This document shows positions 43,278 through 52,791 of a stretch of DNA of 64,000 bases, in pieces. Both the position numbers and the translations under genes were made by a program. Numbering within the stretch: the stretch's first letter is position 1; the number at the start of each line of letters is the position of its first letter. The DNA lies in contig JASISA010000022.1 in the NCBI GenBank assembly GCA_031771865.1, positions 2,604,001-2,668,000 of the forward strand, in the 5' to 3' direction. Under the pieces are notes generated by a model. It did not search any database and was not told the DNA's origin. It saw only the letters and a list, made by a program, of their open reading frames with translations. The stretch comes from Nothophaeocryptopus gaeumannii (Eukaryota; Ascomycota; Dothideomycetes; Mycosphaerellales; Mycosphaerellaceae).

Positions 43278-44032
43278 ATTGGGATCATATCGACAGTAAG
43301 CGCATGTACACAATTGATCATTGGGATGCATGATGAATTTGGGTGCTTGCATAGCGTGGAATTGGGAAGTAAGGAATAGAGATACCCCGTGGATTGACTA
43401 GATAGAAGTATGGACGTAATCATTGAGATTTAAGCTGGGTTTGTTGGGTTTTTGAAGCTTTCACAAGGCGCCTTTCGCCAGATGGCAGCGGGGAGTTTCC
43501 TCGCGTTTTGGAGTAGATTGAGTATCTGTGGATTCGTTCATTCCGTTGATCTGACTTGTAGTCGGACTGCATCGTGAAAGCAACTAGTCTTCCTTCCAAA
43601 CTGTCGCCGATCATGTACTCACTTGGAGGCACCCGTACTCGAGGCTCACTGCTAGGTTGAAGGCGTCATTAGTCTCGATTGGACAGACATGTTTCAGACG
43701 TAGCTCGAGGAATTCGTCGATCTCAAGAGGAAGCGTGTTTCAGAACAAGCCGAGGCGAAAACAGCTCTCAGAGCTGGTACTGGGAAGATCCTATCCACAA
43801 GCGAAGTAGTAACAGAAGCATCCATCTACGACCCAACAGGTAAAGAACCGTGGTGAGGCCATGTGCCGTATCGATCGTTCGTTCGCGTCGCATGTCCCTG
43901 TCCTTCCATTATGTGCATCCAGTTATTCTGTCCGAATCTTGCCTGATTCAATCCCAAGTTCTCGCTCTAATGCTGCGCTTGCTCTTCGCTCGTTGCTCGT
44001 AACTCATGCTCTTGCTAATGTCATTACTTCGC
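43278..44032. other. Intergenic, about 750 nt
   Basis: Tail-to-tail spacer between the DUF4185-like gene and the MARVEL-like gene. Nothing recognised. Confidence 0.5.
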
Positions 44033-44740
44033 TTAAACGTAGTACTGTCTTCTACTGCTGGAGCGGTGCGTACTACGTCTGCCACCATCGTGGTAGTCTC
44101 GGCTGCGTGCACGGCTTCCAGATCGTCGGTGGCCGTGTCGCGAGGAGTGAACGGTGCGCTTGACAACGATGCGGTCGTCGTCGCGGTGATTGCGGTGGAC
44201 GAGGAGGGCAAGCAACTAATAGATCATGTCAGCAATCGGATTGCAATTCCATCACGAGGCTAGTAGGCTTACGAATGTCACGAAGAACGCAATGATGTTG
44301 ATGATCGCCAATGCCCAGCTAGCCTTCAACATCGCACAGTTCTTGTTAATGTGCAAAGCCCACCGACTCCCTCCTGCTCGTCCATAATACCCAAAAGGAC
44401 CCAGATTGATATAGATACTCCCACTCTCGAAGTTGGAGCAATTCGAATTGCCAATGCTTCTCAGCAGCACCACACCCGCAATCAGTGCGCCAACGAATCC
44501 AAGATCGACGAGGGCGACGAAGAAGGCGTCGTGTCGAGCTCGGAGATAGCTAATCACGGTGAAGAATGCCCATGCCAGCGCCAGGACTGATACTATGAAG
44601 AGGACCAGGATGAAGTTGGGCGTTAGTTGGTTGCTGTCTACGAAGCCGTTGACGAACCAGCCTAGCATGCCGACTATGGGGACGAGGGTGATGATCTCGA
44701 AGATTCGCCATGAGAGGAAGAGGAAGCCAGAGAGCGCCAT
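44033..44740 (-). CDS. MARVEL-like tetraspan membrane protein with His/Arg/Ser-rich tail
   Basis: Exons 44740-44273 and 44215-44033, joined across a 57-nt intron (GTAAGC..TATTAG); 216 residues. Four hydrophobic segments are readable: 'WRIFEIITLVPIVGMLGWFV', 'FILVLFIVSVLALAWAFF', 'FFVALVDLGFVGALIAGVVLL' and 'LAIINIIAFFVTF|LLALL', the last crossing the splice junction. A cytosolic tail follows, rich in His, Arg, Ser and Asp ('VHSSRHGHRRSGSRARSR') and ending 'SSRRQYYV'. This matches fungal MARVEL-domain proteins of the plasma membrane. Without splicing the protein would stop a few residues after the last helix. Start ATG 44740 was chosen; the frame is open to 44800 without an ATG. Confidence 0.8.
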
Positions 44741-46114
44741 CTTCTTTCCTGGTCGACGCTGGTGGTAGGCGAGGTGGGGTTGTGGGGTGAAGCTGGTCAA
44801 TGAAGCTCAAGTGGTCGTCGTTGTCGACAGTCGCCGGTCAATGGAGGGATGAGTTGAATCGACGCGAAAGTGATGTCGCCGCGGTCGCAAACACCGCGCG
44901 ACTCGGACGATGGTGTGAAAGGTAGCGTCGGCGTGATTGATGAGGGTGACTGTCGTTTCAAGAGTACGTCGTCTTCGGGGTTGTTCCTTGATTCGCACCT
45001 GCACGTCGCAACCGAGCTCGCGCCTGACTTCGGATCCTGAGGCTGGTCCAACCAAGTTTCTCCTCTGAATGCTACCAGATCTGGCGCCAAAGGTCAATAT
45101 GTACAGTCGGGATGAGTGAGTGACGTGGAAATGGTCGAGGGTGTTTCCAAGGAAAGACAACCGACCGTTGCAGCGGCATCTTATTTTCTTGTCGGCGTCA
45201 TGAACCGTTGCTAGGGTCTATCGAAGTGGCTGGTGGGGAGGTTGGAGACGATCTGTGCACGTGGCAGTGGCCCGCAGACCCGCTTTATGCGAAGCTTGGC
45301 ATTGGCTTAGACAGAAGCACTCTCCAACTTTCGCATGCGACTCCTCTGCAATCCATCGACTTCACAACACATGTCGCACGTGTGTACGCATGCGCCGTCT
45401 AGCTACATTCATTGGCATGATCAATGCAAGAACGTCCATGCCTGCCGGTGCGGCCGGCTCAGCATTACAGCGCGTTCGGCGCCCATGGACGGCAATCCAT
45501 TGAAAGATGAACAGTTCGCGATCACCTCTCCAAGGCACCATTGCAAAGGAAGCACCCGGTTACCGTCTGAAAGGCTCAAAATCAGGTCGCTAAGAGTTGT
45601 CCTCAAAGACAACGATGCCCTTGCTGCTTTGCTGAGGAGTGTTGACGTCCAATCACTACTCATATTCCGCACGTCAGAACACCACTAATACATGTCCGGC
45701 ATCAAGAGGCACCTGTTGCGACCCAGATCGATCTTCCCCAGAGAGTCCTCACCGATCTTGGCCGGACCCTGCCGTGCTGTTCTTTGTGTATATAGATGTC
45801 TCAGCCGCGATTGGAACTTTCATGCGGACAAAGGCCATTGTATCGCACGGCATTCCGACAGTGTGAAGGCCATTGAGCGTCCAGACTATGGACCTAGAAG
45901 ACCCTCCGACATCACGACGATGCTTGCGGAAGGTCGCAAGACGTGGCGACTGTCGTCTACAGGACCCAGATCTTTCTTGAGATGAGGTACAAGTTGCGGG
46001 CTTCTCGATCTGCTCAGGACCTGTGTCCGGCGCAAGCTCATCACTGACAACGAGCCACAAGTACCTCTCATCATCAAGCTTCTATCTCTTGTAAGTACTT
46101 GCGAAGCACCAGCA
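44741..46114. other. Intergenic, 1.4 kb
   Basis: Divergent promoter region between the MARVEL-like gene and the peroxiredoxin. A GTAAGT donor-like site at about 46091, just upstream of the peroxiredoxin ATG, may be part of its 5' leader. No gene recognised. Confidence 0.45.
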
Positions 46115-47128
46115 ATGGCTATTATGGGTAAAGTTCAGGTTGGCAAGCCAGCTCCTGCCTTTGACAATATCGCAGTGGTTGACGGTCGCTTCAAGAGTAA
46201 GGAGGTTTCGCACCGACATAAGAAACAGCTTGCTAACCTGTTTACAGACGTCTCTCTCAGCTCTTATACCGAAGCAAACCATTGGCTCATCCTGGTCTTC
46301 TTCCCTAGGGCATGGTCCTTCATCTGCCCGACAGAGATCCGAGCCTTCAGTGCCCGCGTTGAGGAGTTCCTCTATTCTCGCTCCTGTGCCGTGGCCTTCT
46401 GTTCCACCGACAGCGAGCACTGCCTCAAGGCATGGAATGACAGATCGGACATGGAAGGCGGCCTCGGTGGTGTCCATGTTCCACTGATCTCGGACTGCAA
46501 CCACAAGTTGGCTCGCGACTATGGCGTCCTCGACGAGGAGAATGGTGTTGCCCAACGCGCCCTTTTCATCATCGATCCGCGTGGCAAAATTCGGAACATC
46601 ACCGTCAATGATGCAGATGTCGGTCGCTCTGTCGATGAAGCCCAGCGGGTGCTCGATGCGCTCATGTTCAAGGACGAGTTCGGCGAAGGCTGTCCCATCG
46701 ACTGGAAGAAAGGAGACAAAGGCATCGACATCGCCACTCCCAACAAGATCGAAGGCTCAGTCGAATTACCTTCCAAGAAATCCTGGTCTGAGTGGGCTCG
46801 ACCCAAGCTTCAGCGAGCCTGGTCTGGTGCCAGTCACGTTTCGACGCTCTCGACTGCACAGCCAACCAAAAACGGTGCATCCAGTTACTTCGAGAGAAGC
46901 AGAAGCCACTCAAACCTGACAAGCCAGCCAAACTCGGCTTATGGTAGCAGTGGCACTCACAGCCCACTCGTCAGCCCTGGCCTGAGGGGCCCAGGTAGGT
47001 TGGGTCCGACCATGGAGGCTCAGATGGAGGCGGCAATCCAGCAGCAGCAGGTGGAGAACATACGAGCCGCTATGCAGAACCAACATTTGCAGAATCCTCA
47101 ATATTTGCAGGTGGGGATGGCGAGCTAG
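46115..47128 (+). CDS. 2-Cys peroxiredoxin (AhpC/TSA) with long C-terminal extension
   Basis: Exons 46115-46196 and 46248-47128 give 320 residues; the 51-nt intron (GTAAGG..TTACAG) is stop-free in frame. The thioredoxin-like core shows peroxidatic Cys in 'PRAWSFICPTEIRAFS', 'STDSEHCLKAW', 'GGLGGVHVPLISD', 'DYGVLDEENGVAQRALFIIDP' (in parts) and a resolving Cys in 'FGEGCPIDW'. It should reduce peroxides using thioredoxin. The core ends near residue 205. A further ~110 residues follow: a Ser-rich disordered part ('SYFERSRSHSNLTSQ') and a Gln/Met-rich helix ('MEAQMEAAIQQQQVENIRAAM'). Typical Tsa1 proteins stop near 200 residues, so the tail is unusual. The missing YF motif region means hyperoxidation sensitivity is uncertain. 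Confidence 0.93.
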   Translation: MAIMGKVQVGKPAPAFDNIAVVDGRFKSKEVSHRHKKQLANLFTDVSLSSYTEANHWLILVFFPRAWSFICPTEIRAFSARVEEFLYSRSCAVAFCSTDSEHCLKAWNDRSDMEGGLGGVHVPLISDCNHKLARDYGVLDEENGVAQRALFIIDPRGKIRNITVNDADVGRSVDEAQRVLDALMFKDEFGEGCPIDWKKGDKGIDIATPNKIEGSVELPSKKSWSEWARPKLQRAWSGASHVSTLSTAQPTKNGASSYFERSRSHSNLTSQPNSAYGSSGTHSPLVSPGLRGPGRLGPTMEAQMEAAIQQQQVENIRAAMQNQHLQNPQYLQVGMAS

Positions 47129-47730
47129 ATATTTGACGAGCACAGACAGGTGGACGACTTGGCAACACAGAAAGTACATACTTACGTTTGAGCATACGAA
47201 TACATAGCAATACTTTTATCAAAGACTCCTGGCATGTACCTCTAATGTGGTATCTCAAACAGTCGGAGGCGGGTGTCATCCTGTTCTTTGTCGGTTTTGC
47301 TCTGCGGTTCTGAGAACTCAAGAAAGTGTACTGTAAACACATATGAACGTTGCTCTTTTTGAATTCCGATATCGCGAGGAAATCTCTAAGTCGGATTTAT
47401 CGCTCTGCGCACCTTTCACGTCCCCGGATGCCGTCCAAAACACGCAAACATCACTTTCTACGTATATACGTCGATGTAAACTATTTGTATCTTTTTCTCC
47501 ATCCGCCATTGTCGCACTGTGATAACCCCAACTGTAGAATCGTGTAACCCTAAGGTTGACGCTCTGAGGCTTTTCGAAAGTGGGTCTCGGCCGAAAGAAG
47601 TTAAGCTTCATCAAGTGAACCTCCTTGTCGTTTGATCTTCAAAACATACACGTCCATCATCGATATCATCAAAACCACGTCTTAGAGGAGCAGCAGGCGT
47701 GAGCGAAGTAGAGCGACGGCGGTGTCTACA
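47129..47730. other. Intergenic, about 600 nt
   Basis: 3' flank of the peroxiredoxin and promoter of the mannosyltransferase. Nothing specific recognised. Confidence 0.5.
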
Positions 47731-49107
47731 ATGGTGACGCGATCAGCATTCTGGTGGCCCGGGATCATCTTTCCACTGGCCATCTTGATTCGCGTCGCGC
47801 TCCTGGTATATGGGCGATGGCAGGACGCGAATAGTCCTATGAAATACACCGACATCGATTATCTGGTCTTCACGGATGCCGCGCGGTATGTTGCACGAAA
47901 TCGAAGTCCGTACGATCGAGCCACATACCGGTATACACCACTACTTGCTTGGATCCTACTGCCGACTGCATGGGGAGGCATCTGGTTTGAGTTCGGGAAG
48001 GCACTTTTCGCTGCTGGAGATGTTTTTACTGGATGGATCACCTACCGGATTTTGAGGACTCACCAGGGTATGACGTCTGAACGGGCGCTGAAGTTCGCGA
48101 GTATCTGGCTGCTTAATCCAATGGTGGCCAACATCAGCACGCGCGGAAGCTCAGAGGGCTTGCTTGCGGTGCTGGTGGTAGCACTACTCTGGGCGGTACT
48201 GAGCAGACGCATCGTGCTTGCCGGCTGTTTACTTGGGTTCGGCGTGCACTTCAAGATATACCCTTTCATCTATGCGGCAAGTATCTTCTGGTGGCTCGGC
48301 GATAGTAATCAGGCGAAAGCTACTCCATCCTCCGCCTTGCCACAGCCTATAGCAGCTTTGCTCAATCCAGCTCGGATCAAGCTGGTGGCTTCGAGCTTTG
48401 TCACGTTCATGGGTTTCAACATTGCCATGTATCAGATGTAAGCGACCGCACTCTTTTTTACCAACTCACACATACCAGAGCTGATCTTCGCAGATACGGG
48501 AAGCCATTCGTGGAACACAGCTACACATATCACTTGACAAGGATCGACCATAGGCACAACTTCTCAGTCTACAATACGCTGCTGCATCTCAGCTCACTTC
48601 TAGGCTCAAAGTCTGGTTTCAGAATTGAGTCGCTAGCGTTCCTGCCTCAGATCTCCCTTGCGGTACTGGCAATCCCACTTGCGCTCGCCAAGAAAGATCT
48701 CCCATCGACGATGTTGGCGCAGACGTTCGCTTTTGTCACATTTAATAAAGTGTGTACAAGTCAAGTAAGTCTTTTCGTCATCATCAAGATCGTGATTTTA
48801 TCTAACGTAACATTAGTACTTTCTATGGTACATGGTCTTCCTGCCGTTTTATCTGCCGTCATCATCGTTATTGAGGAAGCCTCGAGCTGGTGTCGTGGCT
48901 CTTGTCCTCTGGGTCGCAGGCCAGGCCATCTGGCTGCAGCAGGGATACGAACTGGAGTTCTTAAGCCGATCGACGTTTGTGCCTGGACTCTGGCTGGCCA
49001 GCGTAGTTTTCTTCTTGATCAACTGCTGGATCCTGGGACTTGTGGTGGACGATGTGCAGTCCCAAGCTAGAGACGCTGCACAGAATGAGCCCAAGAAGGT
49101 TCAATGA
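47731..49107 (+). CDS. GPI14: GPI mannosyltransferase I (PIG-M / Gpi14)
   Basis: Three exons: 47731-48437, 48494-48764 and 48817-49107; 422 residues, as in the family. Introns are 56 nt (GTAAGC..TTCGCAG) and 52 nt (GTAAGT..CATTAG). The luminal catalytic motif lies early ('KYTDIDYLVFTDAARYV', about residues 31-47). It is followed by 'SPYDRATYRYTPLLAW', 'NPMVANISTRGSSEGLL', 'GFGVHFKIYPFIYA' and in exon 2 'YTYHLTRIDHRHNFSVYN', all hallmark PIG-M blocks. The enzyme adds the first alpha-1,4-mannose to glucosaminyl-phosphatidylinositol in the ER. ATG 47731 is the first Met in a frame open slightly upstream. It is tail-to-tail with the VIT1-type gene, 29 nt apart. Confidence 0.95.
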
Positions 49108-49136
49108 GGTGATGGGTCTTAGAAGAGACACCAAAC

Positions 49137-50018
49137 TCAACCTCCGATGGCCTGGACACAACCCATTGCAGCACCCGCTGCGCATGCCCCGAGCACCAAC
49201 ATCTCAACTGCGTTTCTGAAACAAGTCAAGCGACCGCAGTCCCCTACAAGTGCAGTCTTTGCCCAGCCGAAGACGAAGAGAGCAATGGCCATGACGACGA
49301 CACTGCAGATGAGAGCCTCTCGAACCCGCTCGAAGAACAAGTATGGCAACAAAGGCACGAGACCGCCCAGAAAGTATCCAAGTGCGATCGTCAAGCCGGA
49401 GATGTATGCTCTCGAAGCAACGAAATCCGCCTCCGCCAATTGATGGTGGAATCTCATGATGAAGTCCACGAAGTTCTCCGGGTCCGCTTTCAGGCTCTTC
49501 GTGATCGACTCCATCGTTTCCCGAGGGAAACTGTACTTGTCAAACGTGGACCGGACCATTTCACAAGCCTTGCCCTGATCATTTGCGACACAGTCTTTGG
49601 TCTCCTCCAACGCGCTGAAGTATGCATCTGCCTCGCTCTTTGCTCCCAAATATCCTCCGAGTCCCATCGATATCGCACCGGCAACAAGCTCTGCGAATCC
49701 GGCATAAATGACGAGGTTGGTCGTTCCCAGGGCGGACAGACCGGCTGTGAGGGCGAATGGGACGGTCAAGCCATCTGAGAGGCCGATTGTTGCGTCGGAG
49801 ATTACACGGGGGTTGATACGACATTTGAGGATCGAGGAGGTTTTTGAGTCGTCGGTCTTGTCATCGTATGTGCCGTGGACCGTTTCTTCAGAATCAACAG
49901 AATGGTCTCGATGTTGCTGATGCTGGTGTTGTTGGCGTTCGGGATCAAGGAGACGTTGATATTCACCCGCCGTGTTGCGCTTTTGTGGGAAGAGGATGTC
50001 CTTGATGAAGACGAGCAT
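49137..50018 (-). CDS. CCC1: Ccc1/VIT1-family vacuolar iron (manganese) transporter
   Basis: Intronless, 293 residues from ATG 50018 ('MLVFIKDILFPQ'). The conserved first helix region 'RVISDATIGLSDGLTVPFAL' carries the metal-path Asp residues. 'AELVAGAISMGLGGYLGAKSEADAY' is the second hallmark. A Glu-rich cytosolic metal-binding segment and three more helices follow ('GYFLGGLVPLLPYLFF', 'ICSVVVMAIALFVFG', 'LVLGACAAGAAMGCVQ'). Ccc1 stores cytosolic Fe2+/Mn2+ in the vacuole. The N-terminal tail has a His/Gln-rich run ('QQHQHQQHRDH') that might bind metal. A longer open frame upstream lacks conservation and was not used. Confidence 0.93.
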   Translation of the reverse strand: MLVFIKDILFPQKRNTAGEYQRLLDPERQQHQHQQHRDHSVDSEETVHGTYDDKTDDSKTSSILKCRINPRVISDATIGLSDGLTVPFALTAGLSALGTTNLVIYAGFAELVAGAISMGLGGYLGAKSEADAYFSALEETKDCVANDQGKACEMVRSTFDKYSFPRETMESITKSLKADPENFVDFIMRFHHQLAEADFVASRAYISGLTIALGYFLGGLVPLLPYLFFERVREALICSVVVMAIALFVFGWAKTALVGDCGRLTCFRNAVEMLVLGACAAGAAMGCVQAIGG

Positions 50019-50661
50019 ATTTGCGGGAATTATCGAAGTTTGGCTAGAATCTGGTGGCCACCTTGAAAAGTGCACACGAACAACGAGATATATGTTTGTT
50101 CTTCTCGCGAGTGGACAGACGTAAAACGCCAACCAATCAGAGAGCTCGCATATCCCGCTGACAGCAAAGCTCGGCCCCAAGCTCTGTGCATCCATCCCTG
50201 CTTGGTCTTTTCTGGAAACTTTGCAGCGACCTTTTGAAGGGCCGAGACTTGCGCCAACGAGCAAGACAAAGGCTCGCTCACCGCGTCAATTTTGCATCGT
50301 TGTGCATGCATGCACATGCCCGCGGAGTAATGGAAAATTCGTACATAATCCGTTGTGGCCAGTTAGAGGAGGGGTAATCATGCCGGAGAATGAGTTGTGC
50401 AAACGTCCGTCTTGGGCTTCCTAGCATGGTCATGCCTTGTGTCGGGTGAGAATTCCGTCATGACCCATGTTTGGAGGGGACGGGGAGCATGGACGTCACG
50501 TCTACTTTTATGCGGATGGTCACGATGCATCGACACTTGTCTTGACGAGAATCAGTAAAGCACAAGTAAGGGTCGGGAACCAAGAACGCTGTCGTCTATT
50601 ATCTATCTTCGCCGTTCTGTCGTCCAAATACGTTTCATCTAATCATAACCACGTACAGCTT
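50019..50661. other. Intergenic, about 640 nt
   Basis: Promoter of the VIT1-type gene and 3' flank of the acid phosphatase. Nothing specific recognised. Confidence 0.5.
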
Positions 50662-51952
50662 TTAATTGTTTCCATCAGCATTAACCTTGTACCCCTTCGG
50701 CGGGTGCTGTCCATCAGGAATCTCGACCCCATTGTTGTAGTACGATCCATTCTTCGCCCACGCAGACGCACACTGAAGAGCGATGCTTGGGAGGATAGTC
50801 CTCAGAGTAACAGGCGAAACGCCGACGATGTTTGGAACCGGCCATGGAGCCCATGCCTCGCTGTTGAAAGGACCAGCAAAGGAGCTGTTCAACGCAACAG
50901 TTGGGTTGGAACCGGTCACAGCTGGCCAGGCACGGTAGATGTCACCTGTCTTCTGGGCGATCAGCTTGAATACATTGGCGCCTACGTCCCACCGGCCGAG
51001 AGTGTGCAGGTTCCAGTTGGCCTCGACGGTGGAGATGTCGGAGTAGTGGTTGTAGAACTGGTCGTCAGTAGTCCCGTGCGAGGATTCAGGGACAGCGCCG
51101 CCGAGAAGGATGGAGAAGACGCGGTTGCCGATGTTGTAAGTGTGGTTCTCGTCGAAAGTGAGGAGGACCAGAGTGCGTTCCATGAAGTAGCTGTTGTTGA
51201 GGAGAGGCTCGAGGAAGTTCCTAGACCAGGTGCCGGCGACGGTGACTGAGGTGTCGTGCCCATCGGAGGTCATGTTGGGGGTGATGAAGGACCATTGTGG
51301 GAGGTCCTGGGCTTTCAAGTCCGCGTAGAATTGGGTCAGGTTCTTCTGGTAAGAGAGACGGCGAGGGGAGGTGTTGGAGTTGTAGATGACGGGTGGGTTG
51401 TGCTTGCGGACGTAGTCGTTGGCGCCGGACTTTTGGTTCTTCCAAGCGAAACCCTCGAAGCCGGTGTAAGGCATGTCCTCCTGGTAGGAGCCCCATGAGA
51501 TGCCACGCTCCTCGAGGAGGTCAATGACTGTGGTGACATTGTCTGGGATCTGATTGAAGTTGTCGTTCTCCATGCCTGAACATAATCAGTATCGCTGCAC
51601 CTGTCGAACGTTTTATCCTTTACTCACCAAAGTTGTCGCCTCCAATGCATGCCACGTAGTTCGGCTGCGAAGGGTGGGTTACACCAAAGTAGTTGGAGAG
51701 GGTGATACCCTGGCTAGCGAGCCATGCCAAGTTCGGGTCTCCAGCAGCCTTGTCGTAGTCCGTGTTCTCAAGCCAGATCTCGACGTAGCGATCGAATACG
51801 CGTCCTGGGATGTATGGGGTCTTGCCGGTGTATGTTGGGGCAGTGGCCTGGGCAGCATAGACATCGGATGCAGCAGTCGCAGTATACAGGTTTGGCTGGT
51901 CCTGAGCGAGAGCAGCAGCGGCCATGGCGAGGAGAGCGACAGTGGTGGCCAT
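50662..51952 (-). CDS. Secreted acid phosphatase (PhoA-like phosphoesterase family)
   Basis: Exons 51952-51628 and 51575-50662, joined across a 52-nt intron (GTGAGT..GTTCAG); 412 residues. A signal peptide 'MATTVALLAMAAAALA' is followed by the phosphoesterase fold (PF04185): 'IWLENTDYDKAA', 'YFGVTHPSQPNYVACIGGD' (metal/catalytic region), 'WGSYQEDMPYTGFEG', 'QWSFITPNMTSDGHD' and 'LVLLTFDENHTY'. Several N-glycosylation sequons occur. Relatives are phosphate-repressible acid phosphatases that release phosphate outside the cell. A CACGTT hexamer at 52071-52076, about 120 nt upstream of the ATG, fits the Pho4/NUC-1 core (CACGTK), but one hexamer may be chance. Divergent from the multicopper oxidase gene. 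Confidence 0.92.
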
Positions 51953-52791
51953 TGTAGATGGCTCTTTTGGTGAACAGCGAATGGGAAGCGTGCTGGTAGA
52001 CAACTTCCTGGCCGACAGGAGATTCTACCTACCTTTAATGCTACGCTACATGGCATCGTTCAGCTGGAGGCACGTTGTTCCCATGTGGCGGGCGTATGCG
52101 GCGTGTGTATGGCGGCCTTTCAAGACAGGAAGGTGGCCGACGCTTCATCCACCTTGATGCCGAGCTTCCGGGTAGAGAAGCACCCTCGCTGTCGCCATCA
52201 GGACCAATCCATGGCATGCCATTGGCCATCATGAGCACGAGGATGATGGGGAGGAGCAGGGATAGGCGGACAAGCTTCTTCCAGAACGCCTCTTGGTGAA
52301 CTCAAGCTCCCACTGCAAATTTCTTCGCAGCCATCAAGCGTCCATTTCGAAGTGCTTCGCCGTCGCTACCGGACGCGAGGTGAATTTGAAGGTGCAGCGT
52401 GCTCGAGGAAGGGAAGATCATTGGCTTGTGTGGAGGTGGGACGCTGCGGAGATCTTCGCGTTGCATTTCAGGGTCGCGGCTCTGCAACCGCGTCAGGAAA
52501 GGCGTGGTGGTAAGCATCACCCACAAATCTTCCTGAACAAGAAGGAGAACCTGCATGTCGGAGACTATGTTCAGCCTTCCAGGTACGACAATGCGTGGCG
52601 ACGTAGATGGTTGTTGATATCGCCGAAGGAGCCGGGCGGAAGCGTGAGTATTGCTTGATCAGTGACATCCTTCTTGTTCTGGATCCTACTGGGCTCAAGA
52701 CGCGGATTGTATCTGCTGGGCAGCTGGCTACTCTCTAGACATACGAAGCAGATGCGTAGAGGCTACTGAAGACGTGGTCCGACGACGCATC
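51953..52791. other. Divergent intergenic region with a possible coding relic
   Basis: 839 nt between the acid phosphatase and the multicopper oxidase. On the minus strand a frame from about 52556 to 52041 is open except for one TGA near 52300-52302. It contains a membrane-helix-like stretch ('LVRLSLLLPIILVLMMANGM'). It has no family match that I recognise and may be a decayed membrane protein or chance. Confidence 0.35.

Noticed and set aside
52293..52658. 121-codon frame upstream of the multicopper oxidase (+)
   Set aside because: Basic, low-complexity composition and no family; it is antisense to an equally plausible minus-strand relic, so neither was called as a gene.
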